NCBI GenBank assembly: GCA_947070915.1 | Contig: CAMTDY010000082.1 | Coordinates: 1-12,201, forward strand | Length of the DNA stretch: 12,201 nt | Origin: an uncultured Roseburia sp. | Lineage (GTDB): Bacteria > Bacillota > Clostridia > Lachnospirales > Lachnospiraceae | Direction: 5' to 3' | Part shown: positions 1 through 7,206 of the stretch, piece by piece | Layout: every line of letters begins with the position of its first letter | How positions within the stretch are numbered: the first letter of the stretch is position 1 | The notes under the pieces: generated by a model | Seen by the model: only the letters and a program-made list of their open reading frames with translations | The model's database searches: none | Told to the model about the DNA's origin: nothing | Position numbers and translations under genes: made by a program

Positions 1-12
1 TATAAGAGACAG
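1..12. other. Probable Tn5/Nextera adapter remnant
   Basis: The first 12 bases, TATAAGAGACAG, are identical to the 3' 12 bases of the 19-bp Tn5 mosaic end used in Nextera libraries. An exact match placed precisely at the window edge is best explained as untrimmed adapter at a contig end rather than genomic sequence. The match is seen directly; the mosaic-end sequence is established knowledge; the artefact interpretation is inference. Confidence 0.8.
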
Positions 13-51
13 TATCCGGAACGATTGTTTGTAATTAAGGAACAACTTTAA
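13..51 (+). CDS. 3' end of an unidentified upstream gene (partial)
   Basis: Directly after the adapter-like bases one frame reads YPERLFVIKEQL and then a TAA at 49-51. The other two + frames stop earlier without a protein-like sequence. A strong intrinsic terminator starts about 10 bases after this stop, as expected for the end of a gene. Only 12 residues are visible, so neither the family nor the function can be named. The fragment could also be chance. Confidence 0.35.
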   Translation, partial: YPERLFVIKEQL

Positions 52-61
52 AAGTGATAAC

Positions 62-107
62 AAAAAAACCTATGTGAACGAAATATTCGTTTGCATAGAG
101 ATTTTTT
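62..107 (+). terminator. Intrinsic terminator, possibly bidirectional
   Basis: Bases 70-82 pair with 86-98 to form a 13-bp stem (two G-T wobbles) with an ATA loop. An A7 tract (62-68) precedes the stem and a T6 run (102-107) follows it. The T-run on each strand suggests it can stop transcription in both directions. It most likely ends the upstream gene whose tail lies at 13-51 and insulates the xylanase gene. Confidence 0.85.
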
Positions 108-110
108 CCG

Positions 111-264
111 TTTGCCTGGCATTCGTTATAAGTTTTTACAATATTTCCCTATGGGCTACTGCCCTTTCAGCCGCACCTTTTTGTTCCCCTGTGATCTGCC
201 AGAAAGATCAAGCTTTTGTTGGTGGGAATCACAGAAAATTTATAAATAATTAATGGAATATCTC
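111..264. other. Noncoding stretch with several inverted repeats
   Basis: No ORF is supported here. A GGGC-TACT-GCCC hairpin lies at 153-164. TGATCT (192-197) can pair with AGATCA (205-210), and an alternative helix pairs CTGTGAT (189-195) with ATCACAG (228-234). The last two share bases and so exclude each other. I could not match the region to a known riboswitch class. It may be an upstream regulatory region or a decayed sequence. Confidence 0.4.
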
Positions 265-291
265 TTGTAATCGAAAGAATCCTCCGATAAT
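265..291 (+). promoter_or_regulatory. Weak candidate promoter with overlapping cre-like site
   Basis: A candidate -35 (TTGTAA, 265-270) and -10 (GATAAT, 286-291) are separated by a short 15-bp spacer. The -35 overlaps TTGTAATCGAAAGAA (265-279), which fits the CcpA cre consensus WTGNAANCGNWNNCW except that the conserved C near the 3' end is A. A start near 298 would give a leader of about 36 bases containing the RBS AGAAAGGA (317-324). Catabolite repression of a xylanase would make sense, but both signals are imperfect. Another TATAAT at 306-311 lies too close to the RBS to be convincing. Confidence 0.25.
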
Positions 292-333
292 ATTATGAAA
301 TATATTATAATGTATCAGAAAGGATTTGATCTA

Positions 334-3264
334 ATGAACAAGAGAAGTATAGCGCTGATCCTTTGTTTTGCATTGACGCTTTCTATGTTGGTCTCGCCTG
401 AGCAGTCAGCTGCAAAAAAGGCGAAGCTTAAACTCAACAAAAAGAAAGCGACCTTGTATGTTGGAAAGAGTGTCCAGCTCAAGGTTAAGGGAACAAAGAA
501 AAAGGCGAAATGGAAGAGCAGCAATAAGAAAGTAGCAGCTGTCTCTTCTAAGGGGAAAGTTTCGGCAAAGAAAAAAGGAACTGCCCGAATCACAGCGAAA
601 ATCGGCAAAAAGAAACTGGTATGCCGCGTGACAGTTAAGAATAAGAAGAAGCCTGTTCCTGTACATACAGGTTCTGTGAATACAGCTCCGTCACAGCCGC
701 AGACCTCATCAGATCCGGGAGTAAGGGCATCTGCGCAGCCGCAGACCTCTTTGAAGCCGGGGGATAAGCCGTCTCTGAGTGCCTCCCCAATACCGGATCC
801 GGGAGATAAGCCGTCTCCGAGCGCATCGGCCTCATCGGATCCGGGGAATAAACCGTCCCCAAGTGCGTCGGCAACATCAGATCCGGGAACCAAACCATCG
901 CCGAGCGCATCAGCCTCATCGGATCCGGGAACCAAACCGTCGCCGAGTGCAGCGGCAACATTAGATCCAGGGACCAAACCTTCACCGAGTGCAGCAGCGA
1001 CGGCAAAACCAGGAACGAAGCCATCGGCGAGTCCAGCGACTTCACCGGGAGTAAAACCGTCGCCGAGTGCAACGGCAACTACCGATCCGGGAGAGTATCC
1101 TGCCGAGATTGTCAGCATCAAGGATACCTATGACGATATCTTTGGAAAAACGGGAACATGCATCAACCTGTTTCAGCTGCAGGATGCTGAGACATTGGAA
1201 TATGTAAAAAAACACTATTCCAGTTTTACCCTGGAGAACGAGATGAAACCGGATTATCTTATGCCTGGCTGGCTGCAACCGATCAGTACAGAAGAGGCTA
1301 AGAAAAAGACAGGGGATTATGTGATTCCAGAGAGTTATAAAGAGACCACAGTTCCCCAGTTCAATTATGATACCGTGGACAAAGTGCTGAAGATCGCGAA
1401 AGAGAACGGCTTAAAGGTCCGTTATCATGTGCTTGTATGGCATTCCCAGTCACCGGAATGGTTCTTTAAGGTGAACTACAGCCAGGATGAAGCTGCAGAA
1501 TACGTATCAGAAGAAGTGATGTATGAGCGTATGCGGATGTATATCAGCAGTATGATCCATCATGTGTATACACTGGATAACGGGGCATACAAAGACGTAG
1601 TCTATACCTGGGATGTGGCAAATGAATATTTCAGTAATACGCCGGATAAAAACTGGGCGGCGGTATTTGGAAACAGAGAAAATATTGAAGGAAAGACCAG
1701 TACTGACAGACCGGCGCTGGGAACCAGACCTACTTATATAAAGAGAGCATTTGAGATGGCATATGATGCCCTGGCAGAATTTGATCTGCAGGATACAGTA
1801 TCGCTGTTCTACAATGATTTTAACACCTACTATACGAAGGAAAAAATCATTGAGATGATAAACTTTATTAATGAAGACCGGAAGGTCTGCAGTGGTGTGG
1901 GCATGCAGAGCCACCTGTCGGTGGAAGGTCCTACTGTAGATACTTATATAAATACGGTAGCGGCATTTGTCCAGGCAGGGTTCCAGGTGCAGGTCACGGA
2001 ACTGGATGTAGGGTGTACTCCCAAAAAAGGTGAAGACGATCCAGACCCGACAGAAAAAGAGCTTGAAGAAGCCTACCAGAAGCAGGCAGAATATGTCAAG
2101 GAGCTGACCAAACAGCTGATCACGCTGCAGAAGTGGTCCGGCAATAAGATCACCTGTCTGACCTGGTGGGGAATGTATGATGATTTCTCCTGGCGTAAAG
2201 ATGAGCACGTGCTGATGTTTGACAAGGATATGTACGATGCGAAACCGTCATATTACGCCTTTATGCAGGCGGCGAATGAAGTTCCGGATGAGCCGGAGAA
2301 GCCTTCTATATCTTCGGCAGTAAAACTTGACTTTGCAGCCCAGGGTGCTTATGAAAGCGAATCAGATAAGGCGGTCTGCAAGCTCAATGATGACGGTTCA
2401 CTGACGGTTACATTTACAGCCCAGTATGCAGCAGTTCGGTTTGATCTGCCGGCGTCCTTGAAAAAGGATAGTCCATACAAATCTGTGGTGCTCACCTATA
2501 CAAGTTCAGGAGGAGATCTTGGCCATTCTTTCTATACCGAGGCAGGCAAGAAAACCAACTGGGGCGGTGAGATCAAAGCATCGGCGGATGTGAAAACATG
2601 TGGATTGAATACAGCAAATGATTACACTGTGAATGATATCCTTCAAGGATTCCAGATATTCAATGGCGGTGAAGCCTCTGCCGAAAAACCGATCACGATC
2701 ACCATAAAATCTCTGATCTTCTATGAGAAGACAGCCTATTATCCATGGGAGCTGAATCCAGATGAAGTTCAGACTCCGGAACCGGAGCCGGAACCGGATC
2801 TGGAAGCCCCACCAGAAGGAGAGGGATGGCAGGCTCTTTCCCTGGATCAGATGTCAGATGGCGTCAAAGAAGAGGGCAGGGTAGTACTAAATGATATAGA
2901 ACAGGTGACAGTACCATTGCCAAAGACTATGGAAGGCGACGGAAAGAAACTGGAAGTAGTGGTCAAAGGCACTCTTGGCACCAGTTCCCAAGGGCTGCGC
3001 ATGTGGCTGGCAAATGGTACAGGAACTGCCTCAGACCAGTATTATTTTACCAAAACCGGTGTTGGATTTGGCGGTGCCGGTGATACCGATGTGTTCTTTA
3101 AGACAGGGACATTTGAACTACAAAAGGTTTTGACTGTTGGACACACCGAAAAAGAAGCAAGAGTGACAACTGCCAATAATTTGCTGCTGAAGGCACCTGC
3201 TCCTGGTGCTAAGATGCAGGAAGTCACCATTTATGGTATTTACGTCCGTGAGGTACAGGAATAA
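334..3264 (+). CDS. Secreted GH10 endo-1,4-beta-xylanase with Big_2 domain and C-terminal modules
   Basis: This is a secreted glycoside hydrolase family 10 enzyme that should cleave the xylan backbone outside the cell. I chose ATG 334 (976 aa) over ATG 295 because AGAAAGGA lies 9 bases upstream and the protein then starts with a Sec signal peptide (basic MNKR, hydrophobic core, possible cleavage near residue 27). A Lys-rich Big_2 (Ig-like) domain follows at about 30-103, then a Pro/Ser/Ala repeat linker at about 115-255, and the GH10 barrel at about 262-648. The barrel shows the conserved HVLVWHSQ block (365-372), acid/base Glu431 in WDVANE, nucleophile Glu556 in TELDV, and WWGMYDDFSW (611-620). 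Two beta-rich modules follow (about 660-800 and 830-976), separated by a PEPEPEP linker; they are probably carbohydrate-binding but I cannot assign families. I see no dockerin, LPXTG or S-layer motif. The gene appears monocistronic, bounded by terminators on both sides. Confidence 0.93.
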   Translation: MNKRSIALILCFALTLSMLVSPEQSAAKKAKLKLNKKKATLYVGKSVQLKVKGTKKKAKWKSSNKKVAAVSSKGKVSAKKKGTARITAKIGKKKLVCRVTVKNKKKPVPVHTGSVNTAPSQPQTSSDPGVRASAQPQTSLKPGDKPSLSASPIPDPGDKPSPSASASSDPGNKPSPSASATSDPGTKPSPSASASSDPGTKPSPSAAATLDPGTKPSPSAAATAKPGTKPSASPATSPGVKPSPSATATTDPGEYPAEIVSIKDTYDDIFGKTGTCINLFQLQDAETLEYVKKHYSSFTLENEMKPDYLMPGWLQPISTEEAKKKTGDYVIPESYKETTVPQFNYDTVDKVLKIAKENGLKVRYHVLVWHSQSPEWFFKVNYSQDEAAEYVSEEVMYERMRMYISSMIHHVYTLDNGAYKDVVYTWDVANEYFSNTPDKNWAAVFGNRENIEGKTSTDRPALGTRPTYIKRAFEMAYDALAEFDLQDTVSLFYNDFNTYYTKEKIIEMINFINEDRKVCSGVGMQSHLSVEGPTVDTYINTVAAFVQAGFQVQVTELDVGCTPKKGEDDPDPTEKELEEAYQKQAEYVKELTKQLITLQKWSGNKITCLTWWGMYDDFSWRKDEHVLMFDKDMYDAKPSYYAFMQAANEVPDEPEKPSISSAVKLDFAAQGAYESESDKAVCKLNDDGSLTVTFTAQYAAVRFDLPASLKKDSPYKSVVLTYTSSGGDLGHSFYTEAGKKTNWGGEIKASADVKTCGLNTANDYTVNDILQGFQIFNGGEASAEKPITITIKSLIFYEKTAYYPWELNPDEVQTPEPEPEPDLEAPPEGEGWQALSLDQMSDGVKEEGRVVLNDIEQVTVPLPKTMEGDGKKLEVVVKGTLGTSSQGLRMWLANGTGTASDQYYFTKTGVGFGGAGDTDVFFKTGTFELQKVLTVGHTEKEARVTTANNLLLKAPAPGAKMQEVTIYGIYVREVQE
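793..1080 (+). repeat. 42-bp tandem repeats encoding a Pro/Ser linker
   Basis: Within the xylanase gene, 14-codon units of the type SDPGTKPSPSASAS start at 793, 835, 877, 919 and 961. Two degenerate 13-codon units follow at 1003 and 1042. The units differ by scattered substitutions. They encode a flexible linker between the Big_2 domain and the GH10 barrel, and are likely prone to copy-number change by recombination or slippage. Long open frames on the opposite strand here are by-products of the stop-poor repeat. Confidence 0.9.
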
Positions 3265-3283
3265 GGATATAAAGTAAAAAAGG

Positions 3284-3324
3284 ACAGACCGGTTAGAGAA
3301 CGATTCTCGCCGGCCTGTTTTTTT
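3284..3324 (+). terminator. Intrinsic terminator of the xylanase gene
   Basis: About 20 bases after the xylanase stop, ACAG (3284-3287) and CCGG (3289-3292) pair with CCGG (3310-3313) and CTGT (3315-3318) across one mismatch. An inner GAGAA/TTCTC stem caps a CGA loop. A T7 run (3318-3324) follows. This separates the xylanase from the pot operon. Confidence 0.9.
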
Positions 3325-3367
3325 GCGCGGGCAATGCGAAAAAAATGTAGCATCTTCCCCTGCTTTA

Positions 3368-3376
3368 TGTTAAGAT
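3368..3376 (+). promoter_or_regulatory. Candidate extended -10 promoter of the pot operon
   Basis: TGTTAAGAT (3368-3376) matches the extended -10 pattern TGnTAnnnT. No good -35 is present 17 bases upstream (TAGCAT at 3348-3353). It lies between the xylanase terminator and potA, where a promoter is needed. The leader would be about 35 bases and carries the potA RBS GGGAGGA (3404-3410). Confidence 0.4.
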
Positions 3377-3416
3377 AGTCACGAGTGTTTGCAAAAAAAT
3401 ACCGGGAGGATTTGTT

Positions 3417-4502
3417 ATGGCTGAAAAATGTATTGAGCTAAAAGGTATCACCAAAGCATTTGACGGACAAATCGTTCTAGATAATATGAATCTTGATATT
3501 CATGAGAATGAGTTTGTTACCCTGCTTGGTCCCAGTGGCTGCGGCAAGACAACGACGCTGCGGATTATGGGAGGCTTTGAGAATGCGGATGCAGGAGAGG
3601 TGCTGCTCTATGGTGAGGATATCGCAGGAGTACCCGCCAATAAGCGCCCCATCAACACCGTATTTCAAAAATACGCTTTATTTTCACATATGAATATCGA
3701 GGAAAATATTGCATTTGGTTTAAAAATAAAAAAGAAGTCAAAGGACTATATTAAAGATAAGATAAAGTATGCCCTGCGGCTGGTAAATCTGGAGGGCTTT
3801 GAAAAACGTATGCCGGACTCTTTAAGCGGCGGGCAGCAGCAGAGGATCGCCATTGCCAGGGCGATCGTGAATGAGCCCAGGATACTCCTGCTGGATGAAC
3901 CGCTGGGGGCGCTGGATCTGAAACTGCGCCAGGATATGCAGTATGAACTGATCCGTCTGAAGGAGGAGCTGGGCATCACTTTTGTTTATGTGACTCATGA
4001 TCAGGAAGAAGCGCTGACGATGTCGGATACCATTGTGGTTATGAACCAGGGATATATCCAGCAGATCGGTTCCCCGGAGGATATTTACAATGAACCCCAG
4101 AATGCTTTTGTGGCGGACTTTATCGGCGAGAGCAATATTATTCCGGCGACCATGGTAAGAGATAAACGGGTGAACATACTGGGAAAGGAATTTGACTGCG
4201 TCGATGTGGGGTTTGGCGAAAATAAGCCTGTGGACGTGGTGATACGTCCAGAGGATCTTATTTTAGTGCCTCCGGAAAAGGCTATGATCCGGGGGATTGT
4301 TACTTCCCTGGTTTTTAAGGGAGTGCATTATGAGATGGAGATTGAATCCATGGGATATACCTGGCTGGTGCAGAGCACCCGTCTTGCCGAGGTGGGAAAA
4401 GAGGCTGGCCTGTGGGTGGATCCTTTCAATATCCAGATCATGAAAAAGCCGGAAAATGAGACAGAGGAGGCGTTTGCTGGTGATAGAATCGAGAGGAGTT
4501 AA
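3417..4502 (+). CDS. potA: Spermidine/putrescine ABC transporter ATP-binding protein PotA
   Basis: This is the cytoplasmic ATPase that powers polyamine import through PotBC. The 361-aa length is usual for PotA. The nucleotide-binding domain shows Walker A GPSGCGKT (38-45), the Q-loop Gln84, the signature LSGGQQQR (136-143), Walker B ILLLDEP (156-162) with Glu161, and the switch His194. A C-terminal TOBE-type domain (about 245-345) contains the VIRPEDL stretch typical of this importer class. ATG 3417 has GGGAGGA 6 bases upstream. It is the first gene of a four-gene operon, and its last 23 bases overlap potB. The ATPase family is certain; the polyamine substrate is inferred from the linked potB, potC and potD. 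Confidence 0.95.
   Translation: MAEKCIELKGITKAFDGQIVLDNMNLDIHENEFVTLLGPSGCGKTTTLRIMGGFENADAGEVLLYGEDIAGVPANKRPINTVFQKYALFSHMNIEENIAFGLKIKKKSKDYIKDKIKYALRLVNLEGFEKRMPDSLSGGQQQRIAIARAIVNEPRILLLDEPLGALDLKLRQDMQYELIRLKEELGITFVYVTHDQEEALTMSDTIVVMNQGYIQQIGSPEDIYNEPQNAFVADFIGESNIIPATMVRDKRVNILGKEFDCVDVGFGENKPVDVVIRPEDLILVPPEKAMIRGIVTSLVFKGVHYEMEIESMGYTWLVQSTRLAEVGKEAGLWVDPFNIQIMKKPENETEEAFAGDRIERS
4465..4470 (+). promoter_or_regulatory. Ribosome binding site that fixes the potB start
   Basis: A consensus AGGAGG lies inside the end of potA. It is 9 bases before GTG 4480 but only 3 before TTG 4474, and it lies downstream of ATG 4456, which therefore cannot use it. GTG 4480 is the best start for potB, implying translational coupling with potA. 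Confidence 0.7.
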
Positions 4503-5307
4503 GCGCCTGTCCTATCCTTATATTGTATGGATGGCCATATTTGTGATCGTACCGCTTTTGATCGTGTGTTATTATGGTTTTTCTGACAGAAATGGAAACT
4601 TTACGCTGGAATATGTAAAAAGCATCGCTTCCCCGGTACACTGGAAAGCGCTTCTGCTTTCTGTAAAGTTGTCATTGATCAGCACATTGATCTGTTTTCT
4701 GCTGTCCCTGCCACTGGCTATGGTGATCCGCAGCCTGCGGCTCAACAGCAGCGGTTTTATTATTTTTATCTTTATTCTTCCTATGTGGATGAATTTTCTG
4801 CTTCGTACCATTGCCTGGCAGTCTCTTCTGGAAAAGACCGGAATCATCAATACGATCTTACATGCTGTGGGGCTTCCGGGGCAGAGCCTGATCAATACAG
4901 AGGGCGCTATCATCCTGGGCATGGTATACAATTATCTGCCCTTTATGGTACTGCCGATTTATAATTCCCTGGTAAAAGTCGGCCAGGACACTTTTGATGC
5001 GGCGAAAGACCTGGGAGCGAACTGGTTTCAGATCCTGTGGCATATTACGCTGCCCCAGATATTTCCGGGCATCGTCAGCGGGATCACCATGGTATTTGTG
5101 CCGGCGATGACCACCTTTGTCATTTCCAACCTTCTCGGCGGAGCCAAGATCAATCTTATCGGGAATATCATTGAACAGGAATTTACGACGGCAAACAACT
5201 GGTATCAGGGAGCAGGGCTTTCCCTCGTGCTGATGGTTCTCGTGCTGGGCAGCATGGCCGTTATGTCCCGATATGATAAAGACGGGGAGGGGGCTGCGAT
5301 ATGGTAG
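4480..5307 (+). CDS. potB: Spermidine/putrescine ABC transporter permease PotB
   Basis: This is one of the two membrane subunits of the polyamine importer. With the GTG start the protein has 275 aa, as usual for PotB. It has about six hydrophobic segments (the first near 13-32) and the permease EAA loop at about 173-196 (DAAKDLG...ITLPQIFPGI), which contacts the PotA ATPase. The segment IFILPMWMNFLLRTIAWQ (about 97-114) is typical of PotB/PotH permeases. An upstream ATG at 4456 would add eight residues, mostly Arg, but has no RBS. The gene overlaps potA by 23 bases and potC by 7, pointing to coupled translation of equimolar subunits. Confidence 0.93.
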   Translation: MIESRGVKRLSYPYIVWMAIFVIVPLLIVCYYGFSDRNGNFTLEYVKSIASPVHWKALLLSVKLSLISTLICFLLSLPLAMVIRSLRLNSSGFIIFIFILPMWMNFLLRTIAWQSLLEKTGIINTILHAVGLPGQSLINTEGAIILGMVYNYLPFMVLPIYNSLVKVGQDTFDAAKDLGANWFQILWHITLPQIFPGIVSGITMVFVPAMTTFVISNLLGGAKINLIGNIIEQEFTTANNWYQGAGLSLVLMVLVLGSMAVMSRYDKDGEGAAIW

Positions 5308-6134
5308 AAAAAAAGAAAAGGACCGGCCGGAGCCCGCTGACGAGGCTGGTGGATGCCGGTGGAAGAATTTACCTTTTTTTAATCTTTGTATTTTTATATG
5401 GCCCGATTGCCACATTAATTGTATTATCCTTTAACGAATCAAAGTTCAGGGGAAGGTGGGGCGGTTTCAGTCTGAAGTGGTACGAGAGTCTTTTTTCTTC
5501 CCGGGAGATTATGGAAGCTCTTTGGACCACGCTGTTTCTGGCGTTTTTGTCGGCATTGATCGCGACACTTCTTGGGACGGCGGCTTCTTTTGCCATGAAC
5601 CGGATGAAACGCCTTCCGAAGATGATCCTTATGACGGTGACCAATATCCCGATGCTGAATGCGGATATTGTGACAGGAATTTCCCTGATGCTTCTGTTCA
5701 TCGCGCTGAATTACCGGATGGGCTTCAGCAGCGTTTTATTTGCCCATATTACATTTAACCTGCCCTATGTGGTACTCAGTGTGCTTCCCAAGCTAAGACA
5801 GATCAATAAAAGTGTTTACGAGGCGGCACTGGATCTGGGGGCTTCCCGTGGATATGCCTTTATCAAGGTGAGCTTTCCCGATATATTACCGGGGATACTG
5901 ACCGGTTTTCTGTTGTCCTTTACCATGTCTCTGGATGATTTTGTGATCACCCATTTTACAAAGGGCATGGGCATTGACACACTTTCCACAAAGATTTACG
6001 CGGAGGTCAGAAAAGGGATCAAGCCGGAGATCTATGCGCTCTCAACGATCATGTTTGCGGCGGTATTCATCCTGCTGGTCATGATAAATAGAAAAAACGG
6101 GAAAAATGAGAATAAAGAGAGGATATCCATATGA
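5301..6134 (+). CDS. potC: Spermidine/putrescine ABC transporter permease PotC
   Basis: This is the second membrane subunit of the importer (277 aa). The first membrane segment is at about 23-43 and the last near 248-263, with about six in all. The EAA loop is clear at 174-198 (EAALDLGASRGYAFIKVSFP, then DILPG). The stretch SFTMSLDDFVITHFT (206-220) is characteristic of PotC/PotI permeases. ATG 5301 lies 8 bases after a GGGGAGGGGG ribosome binding site and overlaps the potB stop by 7 bases. The gene ends in an ATGA overlap with potD. The Lys/Arg-rich C-terminus lies on the cytoplasmic side in the usual topology. Confidence 0.94.
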   Translation: MVEKKKRTGRSPLTRLVDAGGRIYLFLIFVFLYGPIATLIVLSFNESKFRGRWGGFSLKWYESLFSSREIMEALWTTLFLAFLSALIATLLGTAASFAMNRMKRLPKMILMTVTNIPMLNADIVTGISLMLLFIALNYRMGFSSVLFAHITFNLPYVVLSVLPKLRQINKSVYEAALDLGASRGYAFIKVSFPDILPGILTGFLLSFTMSLDDFVITHFTKGMGIDTLSTKIYAEVRKGIKPEIYALSTIMFAAVFILLVMINRKNGKNENKERISI

Positions 6135-7198
6135 GACGAATTTTAACATTATTTTGTATTATGACGCTGGTTCTTGGCAGCCTCACCGCCTGTGGAGGAG
6201 GCGGAGGAGAAGATTCTGCCGGAGAGCTTTATGTATATAATTATGGAGAATATTTTGATCCGGATGCCCTGGCTCAGTTTGAAGAGGAAACTGGGATCAA
6301 AGTGACCTACGATGAATATGAGACCAATGAGGTCATGTATCCGATCATAGCCAACGGGGCGGCGCAGTATGATCTCGTCTGTCCATCGGATTATATGGTC
6401 CAGCGGATGATCTCGGAGGGAATGCTGGAAAAGATCAATTTTGATCATGTGCCAAATATAAAATATGTGGATCAGGTGTATAAGGATGCGGCAAAGGGCT
6501 TTGACAGCACCAACGAATACAGCGTTCCCTATCTTTGGGGAACCGTGGGGATCCTTTACAATAAAACGATGGTAAAAGAGCCGGTGGACAGCTGGGGCAT
6601 CCTGTGGGATACAAAATATAAAGATAATATCCTGATGCAGAAAAGTGTGAGGGATGCTTTCGGGATCACGCTGAAATACCTGGGACATTCCCTGAACAGC
6701 ACCGATGAAAAGGAGCTGGAGGAGGCTAAGCAGAAGCTGATCCAGCAGAAACAGTCTGGTGTGGTCCAGGCCTATGTGGTGGACGAAGTGCGGGATAAAA
6801 TGATTGGAAATGAGGCGGCCATCGGTGTCATCTATTCCGGGGAAGCGCTGACCTGCCAGTCGGAAAATCCAGATCTGGAATATGTCATTCCGAAGGAAGG
6901 CAGCAATCTTTGGATCGATGCCTGGGTGATCCCCAAGGGGGCAAAAAATAAAGAAAATGCAGAGAAGTTTCTGGATTTTCTCTGCCGGCCGGAGATCGCA
7001 AAAATGAATTTTGATTATATTACCTATTCCATTCCCAACAGCGAGGGACGAAAGCTGATCGAGGAAGAGGAGTACCGTAACAGTACCATTGCTTTTCCGG
7101 AATTTTCCTCCCTTACTAATTGTGAAACCCTTCAGTACCTTGGCCCGGATGTGGACGATATATACAACCAGAAGTGGAAGGAAGTGATGGCGGACTAA
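6131..7198 (+). CDS. potD: Spermidine/putrescine-binding lipoprotein PotD
   Basis: This is the extracytoplasmic binding protein that delivers polyamine to PotBC. The 355-aa protein has a lipoprotein signal with lipobox LTAC (Cys21) and a Gly-rich tether, as expected for a Gram-positive anchored protein. Compared from memory with E. coli PotD, the ligand pocket keeps Tyr41, Ser86, Tyr88, Trp261, Asp263 and Tyr299. Two pocket tryptophans appear as Tyr (38 and 235), and the E. coli Asp168/Glu171 pair aligns with Ser172/Asp175. Polyamine binding is therefore likely, but preference between spermidine and putrescine is uncertain. It starts within the potC stop (ATGA) with GAGAGGA upstream and is the last gene of the operon. 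Confidence 0.93.
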   Translation: MRRILTLFCIMTLVLGSLTACGGGGGEDSAGELYVYNYGEYFDPDALAQFEEETGIKVTYDEYETNEVMYPIIANGAAQYDLVCPSDYMVQRMISEGMLEKINFDHVPNIKYVDQVYKDAAKGFDSTNEYSVPYLWGTVGILYNKTMVKEPVDSWGILWDTKYKDNILMQKSVRDAFGITLKYLGHSLNSTDEKELEEAKQKLIQQKQSGVVQAYVVDEVRDKMIGNEAAIGVIYSGEALTCQSENPDLEYVIPKEGSNLWIDAWVIPKGAKNKENAEKFLDFLCRPEIAKMNFDYITYSIPNSEGRKLIEEEEYRNSTIAFPEFSSLTNCETLQYLGPDVDDIYNQKWKEVMAD

Positions 7199-7206
7199 GG
7201 TTCGCC
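7189..7206 (+). other. Hairpin with the potD stop codon in its loop
   Basis: GGCGGAC (7189-7195) pairs with GTTCGCC (7200-7206), including one G-T wobble, leaving the tetraloop TAAG that contains the potD TAA. No T-run follows, so it is not a canonical intrinsic terminator. It could protect the pot mRNA 3' end or weaken readthrough into hprK. Confidence 0.5.

Noticed and set aside
111..294. Known riboswitch (for example c-di-GMP, ZTP or cobalamin class)
   Set aside because: I could not find the conserved core motifs of these classes on either strand; only generic inverted repeats are visible.
295..333. ATG 295 as the xylanase start
   Set aside because: It adds 13 residues before the signal peptide and has no good RBS. 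ATG 334 has AGAAAGGA at 9 bases and gives a typical Sec signal.
315..1121. Long open frames on the minus strand (268 and 147 codons) and a 61-codon frame on the plus strand over the repeat linker
   Set aside because: They arise from the stop-poor 42-bp repeat and the Lys-rich segment of the xylanase. They are low-complexity, lack convincing ribosome binding sites, and overlap a clearly real gene.
1507..2208. 233-codon minus-strand frame inside the GH10 region
   Set aside because: It is antisense to the conserved catalytic domain, with no recognisable domain and no start signals; a shadow frame.
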